In this document: one piece after another, positions 7,153-15,465 of the stretch
How the letters are laid out: the number at the start of each line of letters is the position of its first letter
Numbering within the stretch: position 1 is the stretch's first letter
Assembly: GCA_021846005.1 (NCBI GenBank)
Contig: JAJZIZ010000001.1
Coordinates: 1 to 32,409, forward strand
Length of the DNA stretch: 32,409 nt
Source of the DNA: Microcaldota archaeon
Lineage (GTDB): Archaea; Micrarchaeota; Micrarchaeia; Micrarchaeales; CABMGC01
Direction of reading: 5' to 3'
Translations under genes and position numbers: made by a program
The notes under the pieces: generated by a model
Database searches by the model: none
Seen by the model: the letters and a program-made list of their open reading frames with translations, nothing else
Told to the model about the DNA's origin: nothing

Positions 7153-8826
7153 TCATTCTTCATCTTTCTCTTCTTTTTCCTGCTTTTCGCTAATTTCCCC
7201 TTCCTGGTTTTCCTCGTCTCTTTCCGAAATGCTGAATCTTTCCTCAACCAGTTTCTTCAGGTTCTTCTCTATCTCCTCCTTCTTCACTCCTGTTATGTCG
7301 CTAAGGTCTCCCGAAAGCTGGCTGACATATCTCATTATTGTCTTGTATCTGGTCTCCCTGAGGTTCTGGTTCCTTATCCCGCTTAGATATCTCTGCAATG
7401 CCCTGGCGCAGTCCTGCACAGCGAGTTTTATCTCGTCAATTATCTCTTCCTCTTGTGACACTGCCTGTTTTCCAACCCCTGAATAAGGAACGTAGACGCT
7501 CGAGACATTTACGAAAACGCTTATCGGCTCCTCGTCGAAATTGGATATTGCATATCTCTTCCAGTCTATGGCCTTCGCCGCGTCGGTTATGGCGCAGTTT
7601 GACGCATCGAAAAGCAGAGGCACCTTATTCGCAAATCTCAATATATTCCCTTCAGCCGCACCCTGCACTCCGTCCTCTGTTGACAGTTCCTCTTTCTGCT
7701 TGGCGGTAAGTTCCTTGCTCTTTCCTGCACTTCCCCCATAAGCTATGCCTGCCTCTACGACAAATGGGATGCCGCCTCTGAAGACTTTGGGTTTCCTTTC
7801 AACTACCTTGACGAACTCGGGATTGAGTATGTTCCTGATTGCAACCTCTATCTGGCTCTCCCCTATCTCTGACATGGAGTCCATTTCCGGCACCATCCAT
7901 TTTATCTCTTTGAATGCTTTCACTAATTTTTCCGCAATGTCCCATGAGAGATCTCGCGGTTCCGAATTGAAATCCACATCCTTGACCAAGTCCCTGAGTT
8001 CATCTATCTTTCCAGAAGTAACTCTCGAAAGGCTTTCCTGCAGGAAGACGCTGAGCTTCCGGCTCTCGCTTCTGTGTGCAAATTCCAGAAGATCATTGGT
8101 TGTAATTCCTAGCGGGTGCGGCTTTATCTCCCTGGCTTTTTTAGGCAACTCATTGGTTGCTCTCAGAAAGACTGACTCACTGCCCTGCGGATCCACCAGT
8201 ACTATTGACATGTGGGGGTTGGATAGCGCAGTCCTTTTTATGTATTCGTAAACACCATGGTCGCTATTCTCATACTTGACGTCTCCGAATTCCCCGTATA
8301 TCTCGGTGCCGATCATGTCGCCTTCTATTTTGTTCTGATTTTCCACAAGAGGCTTGTTCGTCTTTATGTCTATTGTTATGTCGCATTCGTATTTTTCCCT
8401 TGTCGTGCCAGATACCAGGTGCACTGACTTTCCGGTGGTTATCTTGGAATAGAGCGTGCATCCGGCAGCGCCGATACCCTGCTGGCCCCTCTGCTGCTTA
8501 TACCTGTGGAATTTAGTGCCTGCCAGAACAGTGGCGAATGCCTTTCCAGCTATCTTGCTTGGGATTCCAGGCCCATTGTCCGAAACCCTGACTGAGTATT
8601 TGTTCTCTCCAAGCTCCTTTATTTCCACCTTTATGTCTGGAAGTATCTCCGCCTCTTCGCACGCATCAGCAGAATTTGTAAGGTATTCGTGCACAATTGT
8701 AGTAAGGGATCTGACCTTGCCCGAGTATCCAAGCATCTGTGCATTCCTTCTGAAAAACTCCGATATGGAATGCTCCTTGAATTCCTTGAATATCTCATCC
8801 GCATTTTGTTTTGGTCCTGCCATCAT
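7153..8826 (-). CDS. top6B: DNA topoisomerase VI subunit B
   Basis: The 557-aa protein has the GHKL ATPase motifs of Top6B: HEYLTNSADAC with the Mg-ligand Asn (Asn51), DNGPGIP (83-89) and GQQGIGAAG (114-122). The H2TH and transducer region follows, and the C-terminus is acidic and low-complexity. With the A subunit it forms the type IIB topoisomerase that passes duplex DNA through a double-strand break to relax and decatenate. The A subunit gene is not adjacent here, which is unusual for many archaea. The start overlaps the stop of the upstream KH gene by 4 bp (ATGA), implying translational coupling. A second in-frame ATG follows immediately. Confidence 0.95.
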   Translation of the reverse strand: MMAGPKQNADEIFKEFKEHSISEFFRRNAQMLGYSGKVRSLTTIVHEYLTNSADACEEAEILPDIKVEIKELGENKYSVRVSDNGPGIPSKIAGKAFATVLAGTKFHRYKQQRGQQGIGAAGCTLYSKITTGKSVHLVSGTTREKYECDITIDIKTNKPLVENQNKIEGDMIGTEIYGEFGDVKYENSDHGVYEYIKRTALSNPHMSIVLVDPQGSESVFLRATNELPKKAREIKPHPLGITTNDLLEFAHRSESRKLSVFLQESLSRVTSGKIDELRDLVKDVDFNSEPRDLSWDIAEKLVKAFKEIKWMVPEMDSMSEIGESQIEVAIRNILNPEFVKVVERKPKVFRGGIPFVVEAGIAYGGSAGKSKELTAKQKEELSTEDGVQGAAEGNILRFANKVPLLFDASNCAITDAAKAIDWKRYAISNFDEEPISVFVNVSSVYVPYSGVGKQAVSQEEEIIDEIKLAVQDCARALQRYLSGIRNQNLRETRYKTIMRYVSQLSGDLSDITGVKKEEIEKNLKKLVEERFSISERDEENQEGEISEKQEKEEKDEE

Positions 8827-9320
8827 ACCGCCTCTGAACTCCTTCTCATTCTTTCCATTATGTTATACGCCTTTTTATGTGTTCCACCTTCCACGAGTAC
8901 CTGCAGCGCAGCGCTCGCTATCCTGAGCTGTTCAATCGTGCCGATCATGCCCACCGTATTCCCGTATATCGACAATTTCACGCCGCTTACTTCTTCTATG
9001 TAAAGTTTGGTCTTGCCCTCCTTGCCTATCATCCTGGCCCTGATTCTCTGCCTCTGTTCGTCATTCTTGAAGAAATCCTTAAGGTCGGTAAACTTGCAGA
9101 AGATATCCTCGTTAAGTAGCTTGTACGCTTCGTCTATCCCAAACCCTCTTCCATATGCCTGTATGACATTCCTTGCATTGTATTCATCATAAGCCTCTCC
9201 GGATATGGACACGTTGTTGCCGTCGATTATTTCCATCTTGCAGTTTAGCGTCTTGCTTACCTCTTTTATTATCTTGGATAAGCTCTCTGCCCTTTTCTCA
9301 GGTATAAGTATATGCTCCAT
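8823..9320 (-). CDS. Archaeal KH-domain RNA-processing protein (Dim2/Pno1-like)
   Basis: The 165-aa protein matches the archaeal family related to eukaryotic Dim2/Pno1, with two KH-like modules. The first spans about residues 1-60. The second is canonical, with a GXXG-type loop in ARMIGKEGKTKLYIEEVSG (about 96-114) followed by VSIYG-like strands and a GMIGTIEQL helix. In eukaryotes the protein acts in small-subunit 3'-end maturation with Nob1; an archaeal role in 16S maturation is inferred from the family. A leaderless box A (TTTATATAA, 9344-9352) lies 24-32 nt before ATG 9320. It is translationally coupled to top6B downstream. Confidence 0.88.
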   Translation of the reverse strand: MEHILIPEKRAESLSKIIKEVSKTLNCKMEIIDGNNVSISGEAYDEYNARNVIQAYGRGFGIDEAYKLLNEDIFCKFTDLKDFFKNDEQRQRIRARMIGKEGKTKLYIEEVSGVKLSIYGNTVGMIGTIEQLRIASAALQVLVEGGTHKKAYNIMERMRRSSEAV

Positions 9321-9343
9321 GAAATCTATTACTCTGTTAAAAC

Positions 9344-9352
9344 TTTATATAA
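9344..9352 (-). promoter_or_regulatory. Box A for the KH-top6B operon
   Basis: TTTATATAA reads the same on both strands apart from one base and lies 24-32 nt upstream of the KH-gene ATG at 9320. The IS605-type hairpin starts only 13 bp beyond it, so the insertion sits directly behind this promoter. Confidence 0.6.
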
Positions 9353-9364
9353 TGTGGCGTAAAA

Positions 9365-9384
9365 CCCACCTCTTTAAGGGTGGG
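9365..9384 (+). mobile_element. Subterminal hairpin of an IS605-type element (left end)
   Basis: CCCACC and GGTGGG arms, extended by one T-G pair, enclose a short AT-rich loop. This is the kind of imperfect hairpin that marks ends of IS200/IS605 elements. It lies 56 bp upstream of a tnpB fragment in the orientation expected for the left end. The matching right end is missing because the downstream half has been lost. Confidence 0.5.
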
Positions 9385-9440
9385 ATATAAGCCGCCACCG
9401 CAACACATACAACTCCTAATGGAATAATAAACATGGTCAA

Positions 9441-10079
9441 ATGCAAACAGCATACAAATATCGTGCATATCCTTCAAAGAACATGCAATCCATCCTCAAC
9501 AGGCAGATGTTCCTTGCAAAAGAACTCTACAACATTCTTCTTGAAAAGTCAAAGGCGTATCATAAGGAAACAGGAAAGACACTGACAGAATACAGGATGA
9601 ATGTCTGGATAACGCAACCCAAGAATGAGAATCCGGAATTTGCAGAACTATATTCGCAGGTTCTTCAGAACGTATCAACAAGAATATCGGAGGCATACAG
9701 GCATTTCTTCAGGCGATGCAGGGAAAAGAAGAAAGGCAGTAATGTCAGGCCCGGATTCCCAAGATACAAGAAGTTTGTATCGTCTTTGACATATCCCCAA
9801 GCAGGTTTCAAATTAGAAAAGAAGAATATCGAACTTTCAAAGATAGGCAAAATCAATTTCGCAAATCACAGGAACATTGAAGGAAAGGCAAAGACCTGCA
9901 CCATAAAGAAAACCAAGTCAAAAGAATGGTATATAACGCTTTCAGTTGAAAAGGAAGATAAGCAATTCACGTCTAACGGAAAGGTACAGGCTGGCATAGA
10001 CTTAGGGATAGTGCCTTTGCCCTGGCGCAGGCAATTCATCATGCAACACTCGTGTGCAGGAAGATCAGATGCCGAATAA
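9441..10079 (+). pseudogene. tnpB: IS605-type TnpB, N-terminal half only
   Basis: Residues 1 to about 190 of the 212-aa frame are a normal TnpB N-terminus: AYKYRAYPSKNMQSILNRQM, the helical wedge region with basic RRCREKKKG and the GFPRYK motif, and finally the RuvC-I motif QAGIDLGI at about 9989-10011. There the homology stops. The last 20 codons are unrelated sequence leading into the start of the V4R gene, and the two reading frames overlap. The C-terminal RuvC-II/III, zinc finger and omega-RNA region are gone, so it is inactive. It keeps the part that the other tnpB remnant (226-774) lacks, but I did not find enough shared sequence to call them halves of one copy. Confidence 0.85.
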
Positions 10080-11148
10080 GAAAACCAAAAAATCTGTAAA
10101 AACAGCAAAACCGGCAAAACAAAGAGATCAAATGCCGCAAAAGAGCTTCAGCTCTCCGCGGAAATCCTCATATCCAAAGAATGCAAAATCCTCTTATTTA
10201 CTCTCTGCGGGTCCTGAACTGCAGGAAGGCAGCACTCTTACTGGGTCATTTGAAGACATGGAGGGACTCCTCCTCGGGTGGTTCTCTTCAAAAGGCAACG
10301 CCAAGGCCGTTCCAAAGCTTCTCCTGCCGGATTCTTTCTATTGTTCGACTCCTGTCCTATCTGAATTTTCACAAAAGTATGGGTTCCACATAGGCGAAAG
10401 GGCATTCTCCATTTCAAGAGGCAAAGGCATAGGCATGCTTCTCAACCTGCTTGAGTCGTCAGGCCTCGGAAAGCTTCTGTACATGCCTTCCATTGACAGG
10501 GTCATAATTCGTTCTGCTGCAAGCCAAAGCACAAAGCTCCGGCTGGGCTTCAATGTGCATGCTTATGAAGCAGGCATAATTGCAGGATTTCTAAGTTCAC
10601 ATGCATCAAAGAATATAACTGCCGCTGAGGTTTCATGCGTCTACAACGGCTCTGACGCATGCCAGTTTGTCTCGATTGTTACTGAGGGGGAACCGTCAGC
10701 CGGGAATCAGAGGAAGCCTAATCTGGGCACCAAATTCATTCGAGAGTCTGTGAAAATATCTGGGGCACAAGATAAAACCGAAGGGGAGATACATTTTACA
10801 ATGCTCGGCATGCTTCCGTTTATAGCCGAAGCCCCGCTGGAAAGCGCTTCGAAGCTGATGTTTCTTGCAGGAATTGAAGCTGCGGCAGGCTACAAGGAGA
10901 ACTATCAGGAAGGACTGCGCAGGATGGCATCCTTTCTCTGCATGGACATAGCTGGCATGGGAAGAAAAGGCACTAAAAGGGAGGTGTCTATACACTTCGG
11001 CGCTGAGGTATCGTCAAGCGGATTCATGGAACTGGGCACAAAGGCATTTATAGGCTTTCTTAGTAAACATTTTAATTCTTCTGTAACATTAAGTAAACGC
11101 AAGGCAAAGGAAGGGCATGTCATTGCAATGACTTTTGAAGGTGTATGA
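10069..11148 (+). CDS. V4R-domain protein upstream of secY
   Basis: The 359-aa protein begins with about 35 Lys/Ser/Pro-rich residues. Residues about 60-200 show the V4R (4-vinyl reductase) pattern: a helical YGFHIGERAF region, RGKGIGMLLNLL, VIIRSAASQS, and the Cys-bearing end AEVSCVYNGSDACQFVSIV. V4R domains bind small hydrophobic ligands or act as sensors. The C-terminal 150 residues may be a second, degenerate copy (PFIAEAPLESASKL ... REVSIHFGAEV). ATG 10069 is favoured; a GTG at 10054 overlaps the tnpB remnant. Its TGA directly abuts the TTG start of secY, so the two are very likely cotranscribed. Function in secretion is not established. Confidence 0.65.
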   Translation: MPNKKTKKSVKTAKPAKQRDQMPQKSFSSPRKSSYPKNAKSSYLLSAGPELQEGSTLTGSFEDMEGLLLGWFSSKGNAKAVPKLLLPDSFYCSTPVLSEFSQKYGFHIGERAFSISRGKGIGMLLNLLESSGLGKLLYMPSIDRVIIRSAASQSTKLRLGFNVHAYEAGIIAGFLSSHASKNITAAEVSCVYNGSDACQFVSIVTEGEPSAGNQRKPNLGTKFIRESVKISGAQDKTEGEIHFTMLGMLPFIAEAPLESASKLMFLAGIEAAAGYKENYQEGLRRMASFLCMDIAGMGRKGTKREVSIHFGAEVSSSGFMELGTKAFIGFLSKHFNSSVTLSKRKAKEGHVIAMTFEGV

Positions 11149-12582
11149 TTGGGAATTGAATTTTTGGACCCGTTGCTAAAATACGTTCCAGGCATACGCA
11201 AGCCCTCGAAGCCTCTGACATTCAAGGACAAGCTCAAGTGGACCGGCATAATAATGGCCATCTACTTCATAATGTTCGCGACTCCAGCATTCGGAGTCAG
11301 GATATCTTCTCTTCAGAACCCAACCCTGCAAATAATCAATATCATATTTGCGGCAAGGCTCGGTTCGCTTATAACTGTGGGAATAGGTCCAATAGTATTG
11401 GCAAGCATAGTCCTGCAATTGCTTAACGGCGCGGGCGTCATAAAAATAGACATGCAGAATCCTGAGGACAAAGGCCGTTTCCAGGCGATACAGAAGCTTG
11501 CGGCAATCGGCATAGCAGTAGTCGAATCGATAATATTCGCATCTACGGGCAGCATACAGGCAATAGGCCCTTCCTACTTCTGGATAATAGTCGCGCAGTT
11601 CATATTAGGCGCAGTCATAGTCGTCTATCTTGACGAGACAATGGTGAAATACGGAATAACATCGGGAATAAACCTTTTCATAGCAGGAGGAGTTGCATAT
11701 TCGATAATAGGCGGCACGTTCAACATACTGCTTCCTCTCGCGGCGACGCAGCTTGCTTCAGGCACTGCTACCGCAATACCGCAAGCCATACTCGCATTCC
11801 TGCCCCTTCTTTTCACTGTGGTTGTTTTCCTGATAAGCCTTTATGTGCTGGAGATGAAGATAGAGCTGCCCATGGTATTCAGCCAATTCCGTGGAATTGG
11901 AGGAAGGCTGCCAATACCATTCCTGTATGTCAGCGTTTTGCCTGTCATACTCGCCACCTCACTGCTGTACAGTCTTGGGGTATGGATGATGCCTCTCTCG
12001 CACAGCACTTCAAGCGTAGTGCAATTCATAGCCTATTATACAAACCAGACAGGCACCGAACAGATAACCGGCGGCCTTGTATACCTCATGCAGCCTAACT
12101 TCCCCACTCCTTATACTGGCGGCTATGGAACGTACATCTACCAGTTGCAGACGAGCTGGTCGCCATTGCAGCTTCCTATGGGCGGTCCTCCGATCGAGGT
12201 ACCTCTCTGGATACACTTTATAATATATCTTCTGATAACCGTCATACTCTGTGTAGTCTTCGGAAAGTTCTGGGTTGAGATGACAGGCCAAAGCCCAAAG
12301 AACATGGCCGAGCAACTCCAGGATGTCGGATGGCAGATACCAGGCTTCAGAAGGGACCCGCGAACAATAGAAGGCATACTCAACAATTATCTGCCTGTCA
12401 TAACCGTTCTAGGCAGCATCTTTGTAGGGATCCTTGCGGCTTTCGCAACCATAAGCGGAGCAATAGGAGGAGGCCTAGGAGTCCTGCTTACTGCGGGAAT
12501 CATGTATGCGATATACCAGCAGATAGAGCAGGAGAATCTCATGGAGAGCTACCCTGCGCTTAACAAGTTCTTCGAGAAATAG
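11149..12582 (+). CDS. secY: Preprotein translocase subunit SecY
   Basis: The 477-aa protein is full-length archaeal SecY, the pore of the Sec translocon in the cytoplasmic membrane. The N-terminus (LKYVPGIRKPSKPLTFKDKL) is the archaeal Sec61-alpha-like start. A glycine-containing plug region, about ten hydrophobic helices and the cytosolic loops DLxxPEDKGRFQA-like and MTGQSPKNMAEQLQDVGWQI (about 376-395) follow, the latter being the ribosome/SecA-facing loop of the family. A TTG start abuts the V4R stop, with GGTG 5 nt upstream. It is not next to ribosomal protein genes such as rpl15, with which secY is often linked in archaea. Confidence 0.95.
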   Translation: MGIEFLDPLLKYVPGIRKPSKPLTFKDKLKWTGIIMAIYFIMFATPAFGVRISSLQNPTLQIINIIFAARLGSLITVGIGPIVLASIVLQLLNGAGVIKIDMQNPEDKGRFQAIQKLAAIGIAVVESIIFASTGSIQAIGPSYFWIIVAQFILGAVIVVYLDETMVKYGITSGINLFIAGGVAYSIIGGTFNILLPLAATQLASGTATAIPQAILAFLPLLFTVVVFLISLYVLEMKIELPMVFSQFRGIGGRLPIPFLYVSVLPVILATSLLYSLGVWMMPLSHSTSSVVQFIAYYTNQTGTEQITGGLVYLMQPNFPTPYTGGYGTYIYQLQTSWSPLQLPMGGPPIEVPLWIHFIIYLLITVILCVVFGKFWVEMTGQSPKNMAEQLQDVGWQIPGFRRDPRTIEGILNNYLPVITVLGSIFVGILAAFATISGAIGGGLGVLLTAGIMYAIYQQIEQENLMESYPALNKFFEK

Positions 12583-12648
12583 CAGCGATTCGCACCTGTA
12601 TTTGCCGGCGTGCGGCTCTCCTGCTGTTTTGCTTTGTCAGATGGCCTT

Positions 12649-13065
12649 TCAGCTGACCCATTGGCCAAACGGCTTAATGAAACTTAGTATATTAGGTATC
12701 AGATAAGAAGAAACTTCAGGTATCTGGCCGGTAAATTGGATCCTGACGATCACATATCCTATCATTATAAGGACGCCTCCCTTCCTGAGCAGATCCTCAT
12801 TCTTTTTTATGTCCTCTATAATCCTCATTATTACCGGACGGATATCCTCTCTTATGGAATACTCGTGTATTCTGCCGCGCACCTTCTTCTCAACTATTCT
12901 GGAATTCATGAGGAGATTAAGGCTGTGTGATATATTGGTCTGCTCAATCCTGGTGGTCTGCGATATCTTTCCAACTGAAAGAGGCCCATAAGAAATAGCA
13001 TGGAGTATCTCTGCCCTGGTTTTGCTGCCTATCACTTCAAACAGGCTGCCTTTCAACTTTTTCAT
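12649..13065 (-). CDS. ArsR-like winged-helix regulator with a hydrophobic C-terminus
   Basis: The 138-aa protein contains a winged helix at about residues 8-75: SLFEVIGSKTRAEILHAISY, then the recognition helix in RIEQTNISHSLNLLMNSRIV, then the wing VRGRIHEYSI. The C-terminus (VLIMIGYVIVRIQF) is hydrophobic and could be a dimerisation helix or a membrane anchor. ATG 13065 is chosen because a GAGGGT Shine-Dalgarno precedes it and the domain starts there; an ATG at 13122 would add 19 residues. It is divergent from DUF1059, and the shared AT-rich region 13123-13206 may carry its operator. Confidence 0.75.
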   Translation of the reverse strand: MKKLKGSLFEVIGSKTRAEILHAISYGPLSVGKISQTTRIEQTNISHSLNLLMNSRIVEKKVRGRIHEYSIREDIRPVIMRIIEDIKKNEDLLRKGGVLIMIGYVIVRIQFTGQIPEVSSYLIPNILSFIKPFGQWVS

Positions 13066-13159
13066 AAGACCCTCTGTGAGAAGCCTCAGAAATATATTAT
13101 GGAAACCAAATTCTATAAACATTTGGTATATTGTGAAATATCTTCATATGAATTTTAAT

Positions 13160-13170
13160 CATATATAATT
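13160..13170 (+). promoter_or_regulatory. Box A region between winged-helix regulator and DUF1059 gene
   Basis: CATATATAATT lies about 37-47 nt before ATG 13207. The surrounding 13140-13180 is strongly AT-rich and nearly symmetrical, so it could serve promoters in both directions. Confidence 0.45.
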
Positions 13171-13206
13171 AAATAATTTTCTTACCTATCTCAGTTTGTG
13201 AAAGAC

Positions 13207-13377
13207 ATGACAAGTTATAAAATATCTGCAAGAAAGTTGGGAAAGGAATGCGACTTTCAGGCAGAAGCGCCTACAAGTGAAGAGGCCGTGAGGAAAGCAG
13301 TGGAGCACGCAAAGGCATGCAACGTCTGCAGCGATCTAAAAGAAGAGCAAGTAAAGGCAAACGTAGAAGCAGTAGAA
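13207..13377 (+). CDS. DUF1059 family small protein
   Basis: The 56-aa product (stop TAA just after, 13378-13380) matches the DUF1059 pattern. A short strand with Cys (KLGKECDFQAEAPT) is followed by a helix with the family's typical EEAVRKAVEHAKACN sequence and a conserved His. The function is unknown. ATG 13207 is chosen over GTG 13198; a weak GTGAAAG lies just upstream. A long T-rich run after the stop is a probable archaeal terminator. Confidence 0.8.
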
Positions 13378-13398
13378 TAAACAAGCGAAGATTCTGGA

Positions 13399-13424
13399 TT
13401 TTATTTTTTATTTTTTTTCTATTA
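13399..13424 (+). terminator. Oligo-T transcription terminator
   Basis: An almost uninterrupted run of T residues directly follows the DUF1059 gene, with no hairpin. Archaeal RNA polymerase terminates efficiently at such U-tracts. Confidence 0.6.
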
Positions 13425-13580
13425 TAAGAACTCAAATTGACGCTTCAGGTTCAGGAAATCTCTGCCTCCGGCCAGCACCAATATCTGCGAGAAATTCATT
13501 CATGGCATCGCGGCATGCGGCATCATCGTATGTATTGCGTATTTTGCTTTGATCCCAACTGTACCTGAAAACAGCATAAG

Positions 13581-13590
13581 AGATATATAA
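13581..13590 (+). promoter_or_regulatory. Box A for the mini-ORF/antiporter transcript
   Basis: AGATATATAA is a strong box A whose centre lies about 25 nt before ATG 13611, the ideal spacing for a leaderless transcript. Confidence 0.6.
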
Positions 13591-13610
13591 ACATGCACTA
13601 CAATTCAAAC

Positions 13611-13736
13611 ATGGATCACAGCCCATATTGCAAATACATTATAACCTGTACTGGAATGGGATTGTGCCGCAAAAACGCCGCACATGCCAGCCGTATCAGT
13701 ATGTATTATGCTGGGAATACATTTACGCGGAATTGA
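13611..13736 (+). CDS. Candidate 41-aa protein with three spaced cysteines
   Basis: A short frame starts MDHSPYCKYIITCTGMGLCR; its cysteines at 7, 13 and 19 are spaced C-x5-C-x5-C. A strong box A lies at leaderless distance (13581-13590) and the stop is 15 bp before the antiporter ATG, so the two would share one transcript. It may be a metal-binding peptide or a leader controlling the antiporter, both inferred. A minus-strand frame of 64 codons (13432-13626) overlaps it and is the main alternative. I do not recognise a family. Confidence 0.4.
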   Translation: MDHSPYCKYIITCTGMGLCRKNAAHASRISMYYAGNTFTRN

Positions 13737-13751
13737 CAAGCTGGTTTGACT

Positions 13752-15023
13752 ATGGCCGTAGGATTATCATCAGGAACTGAAGTCGACTTACTTCTGGTCG
13801 TCATATCCTTTATCATAATATTGGGATACCTGAGCGAAGTAGTATTCAAGAAGACAAGGATACCTGAAGTGATGATACTTCTTCTAATAGGGCTTGTGCT
13901 TTCGCAGAGCCACCTCCTGCCGCCAACCTATATAAGTACCCTAAGAAGCCTGACGCCTCTTTTTGGTAGCATAGCGCTGATAACCATAATGTTTGACGGA
14001 GGCAAGATCATAAAGCTTGACAAGTCACTGCCAAGCGGCCTTGGGTATCTTCTCGCATTTCTAGACACCGCATTGCCTGCAGTTGCCATGGCAGTGATAA
14101 TGTACCTTGTATTCCACTGGCAGCTCATCTACGGTGCAATACTGGGCACCATGCTTGGCGAGACCTCTGCAATTATGATTGCGCCGATGATAAAGAGGCT
14201 CAACATAAGCTCAAAGATATATGACACCCTGCTTGTAGAGGCTACATTCAACTCCGTCTTTTCCATATTGATATTCTATCTTTTGCTGTCATCCATTGGC
14301 GGGGCGACATTCACACTTGTAAGTTATGTGCAATACACCATAACCTACATCAGCGTGGCGGTGCTTATCGGCATTCTGGGAGGTATCGGGTGGCTATTCG
14401 TCCAGAACTTTTCCAAAGGTGCAAGGGGCTATATTGCTACCATCGCAATCGCATTTCTGCTTTATGCCTTTGTATCTTTCTTCAATGGCGCAGCAGTAAT
14501 AACTGTCCTCATATATGCCATAATAATAGGAAATTCAAAGATATTCAACGACTACTTCAAATTCAATAAGAACACCGAAGAGCAGACAACTGACGTGGAG
14601 GATCAGATAGAATTTCTGGTCAGGACATTCTTCTTCGTACTGCTGGGTGTGATAGCCTATGTGTCCTTATACTACTTTATCTTTGCAGCTGCTATAACAG
14701 GCATCCTCATAATACTCAGGAAGCTTGAAATAGCCACTGCCATGAGAAAACTAAACTCAAAATACAAAGATCTTGCCTTTAGCCTAATACCCCGTGGCCT
14801 TACTGCGGCCGTGCTGAGCAGTATATATCTCTCTACTGGAGACGCGTACTCCCAAAACATATTTTACATAGTATTCATGGTCATACTGCTTACCAATGTC
14901 GTTTTCAGCGTAGTTGCAAGCAGAGCCTCAAAGCGCATAGAACGTACTGAGAATCAGGACGCACAGGTCCAGAGTTCTGGAAATGCCGCCCTTCCTTCAA
15001 AACCAGGGATGACTGCAGCATAA
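13752..15023 (+). CDS. CPA-superfamily cation/proton antiporter
   Basis: The 423-aa protein has about 12 hydrophobic helices and the layout of monovalent cation:proton antiporters (Na+/H+ exchanger domain). Recognisable features are the MFDGGKII segment after TM3 (about 78-85) and the broken-helix region GAILGTMLGETSAIMIAPMI (about 131-150). The ND or DD ion-binding pair of classical NhaA/NhaP proteins is not visible there, and GETS is found instead, which is closer to Kef-type transporters. The ion is therefore uncertain. The C-terminus is a short polar tail without an NAD-binding RCK domain. ATG 13752 is preferred; a TTG at 13746 is possible. Confidence 0.8.
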   Translation: MAVGLSSGTEVDLLLVVISFIIILGYLSEVVFKKTRIPEVMILLLIGLVLSQSHLLPPTYISTLRSLTPLFGSIALITIMFDGGKIIKLDKSLPSGLGYLLAFLDTALPAVAMAVIMYLVFHWQLIYGAILGTMLGETSAIMIAPMIKRLNISSKIYDTLLVEATFNSVFSILIFYLLLSSIGGATFTLVSYVQYTITYISVAVLIGILGGIGWLFVQNFSKGARGYIATIAIAFLLYAFVSFFNGAAVITVLIYAIIIGNSKIFNDYFKFNKNTEEQTTDVEDQIEFLVRTFFFVLLGVIAYVSLYYFIFAAAITGILIILRKLEIATAMRKLNSKYKDLAFSLIPRGLTAAVLSSIYLSTGDAYSQNIFYIVFMVILLTNVVFSVVASRASKRIERTENQDAQVQSSGNAALPSKPGMTAA

Positions 15024-15036
15024 GCCAGACTGTGGA

Positions 15037-15456
15037 TTATTTGCCAAGGCTGTCAAGCAGAATGTTTATTGATTTGTCAACTTCTTTTATGTGGGGATTT
15101 TCCCTCCTGACGTTGTTGAATTCGCATTTCATGAATTTCTTTGAAAGCTCCACTGCCTTCTTGCATAGTTTTCTAAGCCCTTCTTCCTTGACGCGGTATT
15201 TTCCGTTTATCTGCCTCACTACAAGTTCGCTGTCCGAATAAAGCCTGACTGACGTTTTATATCCGAAATCCCTGCCTGTTCTTTCCAATGCCGATATTAT
15301 GGCTATATATTCGGCTTCGTTATTCGTCCTGATTCCATTATATAGGGCATCGTGCGCAAGCAGGTTTTCTTCCTTGCCGTCAAATATCATATATCCGGAG
15401 GCGCTCTCTCCCGGATTCTTCCTGGAAGCCCCATCCGTGTATATAACCACATCCAT
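15037..15456 (-). CDS. rnhA: Ribonuclease HI
   Basis: The 139-aa protein shows the RNase H fold with the acidic active site: Asp8 in IYTDGASRKNPG, Glu49 in TNNEAEYIAIISAL, Asp75 in LYSDSELVVRQI and Asp127 near the end in IKEVDKSIN. It hydrolyses RNA in RNA-DNA hybrids, for example primers and R-loops. Type 1 enzymes occur in only part of the archaea, alongside RNase HII. It lies 9 bp downstream of the ankyrin gene on the same strand, so it is probably cotranscribed. ATG 15456 is chosen; TTG 15459 is also possible. Confidence 0.9.
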   Translation of the reverse strand: MDVVIYTDGASRKNPGESASGYMIFDGKEENLLAHDALYNGIRTNNEAEYIAIISALERTGRDFGYKTSVRLYSDSELVVRQINGKYRVKEEGLRKLCKKAVELSKKFMKCEFNNVRRENPHIKEVDKSINILLDSLGK

Positions 15457-15465
15457 CAAAGACCA

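Noticed and set aside
13432..13626. 64-codon minus-strand frame MGCDPCLNCSACLY...
   Set aside because: A TATA motif lies too close to its ATG, no Shine-Dalgarno is seen, and the opposite strand has an ideally spaced box A for a different small ORF. It is kept only as an alternative.
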